From the NCBI RefSeq assembly GCF_004193175.1, contig NZ_SAUH01000001.1:2792501-2856500 (forward strand): a DNA stretch of 64,000 nt. Reading direction: 5' to 3'. The position numbers were made by a program, and so were the translations under genes. Positions within the stretch are counted from its first letter, which is position 1. Each line of letters opens with the position of its first letter. The notes below the pieces were generated by a model that had not been told where the DNA came from, did no database searches, and saw nothing but the letters and a program-made list of their open reading frames with translations. This document shows, one piece after another, positions 61,982 through 64,000 of the stretch. This stretch comes from Streptomyces sp. RFCAC02. Lineage in GTDB: Bacteria; Actinomycetota; Actinomycetes; Streptomycetales; Streptomycetaceae.

Positions 61982-64000
61982 ATGAAACCGCTCGGGCCGA
62001 AGGATCCTCAACGAGTAGGCCAATACCGCTTGCTGGGGAAATTGGGCGCCGGCGGAATGGGCAGCGTCTACCTCGCACGCTCGGACCGCGGGCGCACGGT
62101 GGCCGTGAAGCTGGTGCAGCCGGAGCTCGCCGCGCAGCCCGAGTTCCGCCAGCGTTTCCAGCACGAGGTCGAGGCCGCGCGCCGCGTCGGCGGCGAGTGG
62201 ACCGCGCCGGTCCTCGGCTGCGACACGGAGGCGGAGACCCCGTGGGTGGCGACCGGGTACGTGGCCGGTCCGTCGCTGCACGAGGTGGTCAGCACGACGT
62301 ACGGCCCGCTGCCCGAGCGGACGCTCCTCATCCTGGCGAACGGCCTGGTGCGCGCCCTGCGCGACATCCACGCCGCCGGCCTGGTCCACCGCGACCTCAA
62401 GCCGTCGAACGTCATGATCACCATCGACGGTCCCCGCGTCATCGACTTCGGCATCGCCCGCGCCCTGGAGGCGAACGGCGAGGGCCTGACGAGGACGGGA
62501 GCCGCGGTCGGTTCGCCCGGCTTCATGTCGCCCGAGCAGTGCCGGGGCGAGACGCTGACGGCGGCGAGCGACGTGTTCTGCCTCGGGTCGGTGCTCACGT
62601 TCGCCGCGACCGGCCGCACCCCGTTCGGTGACGCGAACAGCGCCATGACGGCCCTGATGCTGCGGATCGTGCAGGGCCAGCAGGACCTCGACGGTGTGCC
62701 GGACGGCGTGCGCCCCCTGATCGAGAACTGCCTCGCGCAGAACCCCGCGGACCGCCCGTCGCTCGACCAGCTCCTCCAGTTCACGGACATAGCGGACGAC
62801 GGCGACGAACCGTGGCTGCCCGGCGCGCTCGTCGCGCGGCTCGGCCGGCACGCCGTCGAACTCCTCGACTCGGAGGACCCGCTGCAGGCGCCCCCGCTGC
62901 CGCAGAACGCGCCGCCGCCCGCGATGCCGGGCCAGCCGCCGGTCACCCCGCTGCCGACGAACGCGCCCCCGGCCCAGCCGCCGGCCGCGCCGCCCACGCC
63001 GACGGCGTTCAGCGCGCCCCCGGCGACCCCGGCCACGCCGCCGCCCGGCGGCACCGGCGTGGACGCGATGGCGACCATGACGTCGGCCACGCCGCCGCCC
63101 GGCTACGGCACCCCGCCGCCCGCCGGGTACGGCTACCCGCAGCAGCCAGGCCCCGGGTACGGCTACCCGCAGCCCGGCGGGACGGCGCCGGCCAGCCCGT
63201 ACGGCCCCGGCTACCCGGGCGGTCCCGGCCTCCCCGGCACGCCCCTGCCGGGCGGCCCCGGCGGCGGCTCCAACAAGAACCGCAACATCCTGATCGCCGC
63301 CATCGCCGCCGTCGTGGCGATCGCCGTGATCGTCGGCGCCGTGGTGCTCACGAGCGGCGGCGGCGACGACCCGGACGACGACCCGACGGCGGCTCCGACC
63401 CAGGACGTCACCGAGTCGCCGTCACCGGACGACGGCGAGCCGACCACCGATCCGACCACGGACCCCGCCGACGACGGCACCATGCCGAACGGCTACGTCG
63501 GCGCCTGGGAGGCCTACTCCGACGGCGGCTTCTGGGTCCGCGTCGAACTGTCCGAGGGCGCCACCGGTGCCACCGTCGCGACGGTCTACAGCGTGCTCAG
63601 CGACCGGCTGTGCATCGAGGGCGGCAACCTGGAGTCCGGCTCCGCCGACGGCGTCTCCCTCGTCAGCTCGGGACCCGCCTCGACGATCCCCTCCGACCTG
63701 GCCTGCGCGCCGTACGCGACGGAGCAGCTCACGCTCCAGGGCGACGGTTCGATGTCCTGGTCCGCCACGGACGACTCCGGCAACTCCTACAGCGGGACCC
63801 TGTACACGGCGACGACGCAGACCGGTGACGACGGGATGCCGTACGACATCTTCTCCCAGACCTACCAGAGCGACACCCTCAGCGTGACCTTCACGACCAC
63901 CGGCTACGCCGGCGAGTCCGCGGTCTCCTACACGGACGGAAGCTGCACGTGGGACGCGGTCCTGGTGTCCGGTGACGAGCCCGGCACGGCGATCATCGTC
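61982..64000 (+). CDS. Membrane Ser/Thr protein kinase, paralogue (cut by window edge)
   Basis: 673 residues are visible, open at the right edge. ATG follows GAGGAG. It has the same build as the previous gene: GAGGMGSVYLARSD, VAVKLV, LVHRDLKPSNVMI and VIDFGIARAL, then a Pro/Gly/Tyr-rich linker (PPPAGYGYPQQPGPGYGYPQ). A membrane helix (ILIAAIAAVVAIAVIVGAVV) and a beta-rich extracellular domain (YVGAWEAYSDGGFWVRVELS) follow. The kinase cores are much more alike than linkers and sensors, so an old tandem duplication with sensor divergence is likely. Confidence 0.95.
   Translation, partial: MKPLGPKDPQRVGQYRLLGKLGAGGMGSVYLARSDRGRTVAVKLVQPELAAQPEFRQRFQHEVEAARRVGGEWTAPVLGCDTEAETPWVATGYVAGPSLHEVVSTTYGPLPERTLLILANGLVRALRDIHAAGLVHRDLKPSNVMITIDGPRVIDFGIARALEANGEGLTRTGAAVGSPGFMSPEQCRGETLTAASDVFCLGSVLTFAATGRTPFGDANSAMTALMLRIVQGQQDLDGVPDGVRPLIENCLAQNPADRPSLDQLLQFTDIADDGDEPWLPGALVARLGRHAVELLDSEDPLQAPPLPQNAPPPAMPGQPPVTPLPTNAPPAQPPAAPPTPTAFSAPPATPATPPPGGTGVDAMATMTSATPPPGYGTPPPAGYGYPQQPGPGYGYPQPGGTAPASPYGPGYPGGPGLPGTPLPGGPGGGSNKNRNILIAAIAAVVAIAVIVGAVVLTSGGGDDPDDDPTAAPTQDVTESPSPDDGEPTTDPTTDPADDGTMPNGYVGAWEAYSDGGFWVRVELSEGATGATVATVYSVLSDRLCIEGGNLESGSADGVSLVSSGPASTIPSDLACAPYATEQLTLQGDGSMSWSATDDSGNSYSGTLYTATTQTGDDGMPYDIFSQTYQSDTLSVTFTTTGYAGESAVSYTDGSCTWDAVLVSGDEPGTAIIV

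Overview
The window is chromosomal DNA of a Streptomyces or a very close actinomycete. It has very high GC, many GTG starts, GGAGG-type ribosome binding sites, and genes typical of the genus: bldC, an Lsr2-like protein, an NsdA-like protein, an AtrA-like TetR regulator, a DUF3073 protein and valine dehydrogenase. The gene order follows the conserved Streptomyces core segment in which purine biosynthesis genes lie among developmental regulators. That assignment rests on recalled family knowledge and synteny; no search was run.

Layout. 1-7000: a PAS-domain protein cut by the left edge, a frameshifted type II NADH dehydrogenase, an AtrA-like regulator, a very large ECF sigma factor fused to a zinc finger, membrane segment and NPCBM sugar-binding domain, and an asparagine-synthetase-like protein with a damaged ATP-binding motif. 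7000-14100: NsdA-like regulator, PQQ-type beta-propeller membrane protein, trmB, PrsW-like protease and a GT29 glycosyltransferase. 14100-16300: low-GC acquired DNA with a predicted MrcB-N/PD-(D/E)XK restriction-type protein, next to a frameshifted aldo/keto reductase. 16400-20200: cell-wall enzymes (M23 peptidase behind a c-di-AMP riboswitch, and a small secreted SLT-like protein) flanking an ArsR/CDF metal-efflux operon. 20400-25800: ABC transporter, a decayed phosphotransferase, a TetR regulator facing a small membrane protein, a methyltransferase and a lipoprotein. 25900-35500: tRNA-Lys, DEAD-box helicase, zincin, tRNA-Glu/Asp/Phe, ABC-2-like membrane protein, HrpA helicase, a second identical tRNA-Asp, and bldC. 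36000-57000: vdh, DUF3073, then the purine genes in four blocks (purF-purM, purS-purQ-purL, purC, purD), with an envelope-stress-type operon, an Lsr2 paralogue and two tRNA-Gly genes between them. 57000-64000: SLATT-type membrane protein, facing GntR and MarR regulators, and two tandem membrane Ser/Thr kinases, the second cut by the right edge.

How the parts work together. The seven pur genes (purF, M, S, Q, L, C, D) supply most steps from PRPP to SAICAR; purN, purK/E and purB lie elsewhere. purF, purD, trmB and prsW have -10-like hexamers 6-10 nt before a GTG start, which suggests leaderless mRNAs. The strongest unusual signals are (1) a tRNA-Gly(UCC) lacking the GTTC T-loop signature and G18, like staphylococcal cell-wall tRNA-Gly, (2) the low-GC MrcB-N/nuclease gene, (3) paired regulator operators at the arsR, tetR and gntR promoters, and (4) two frameshifted genes that are either real or assembly errors.
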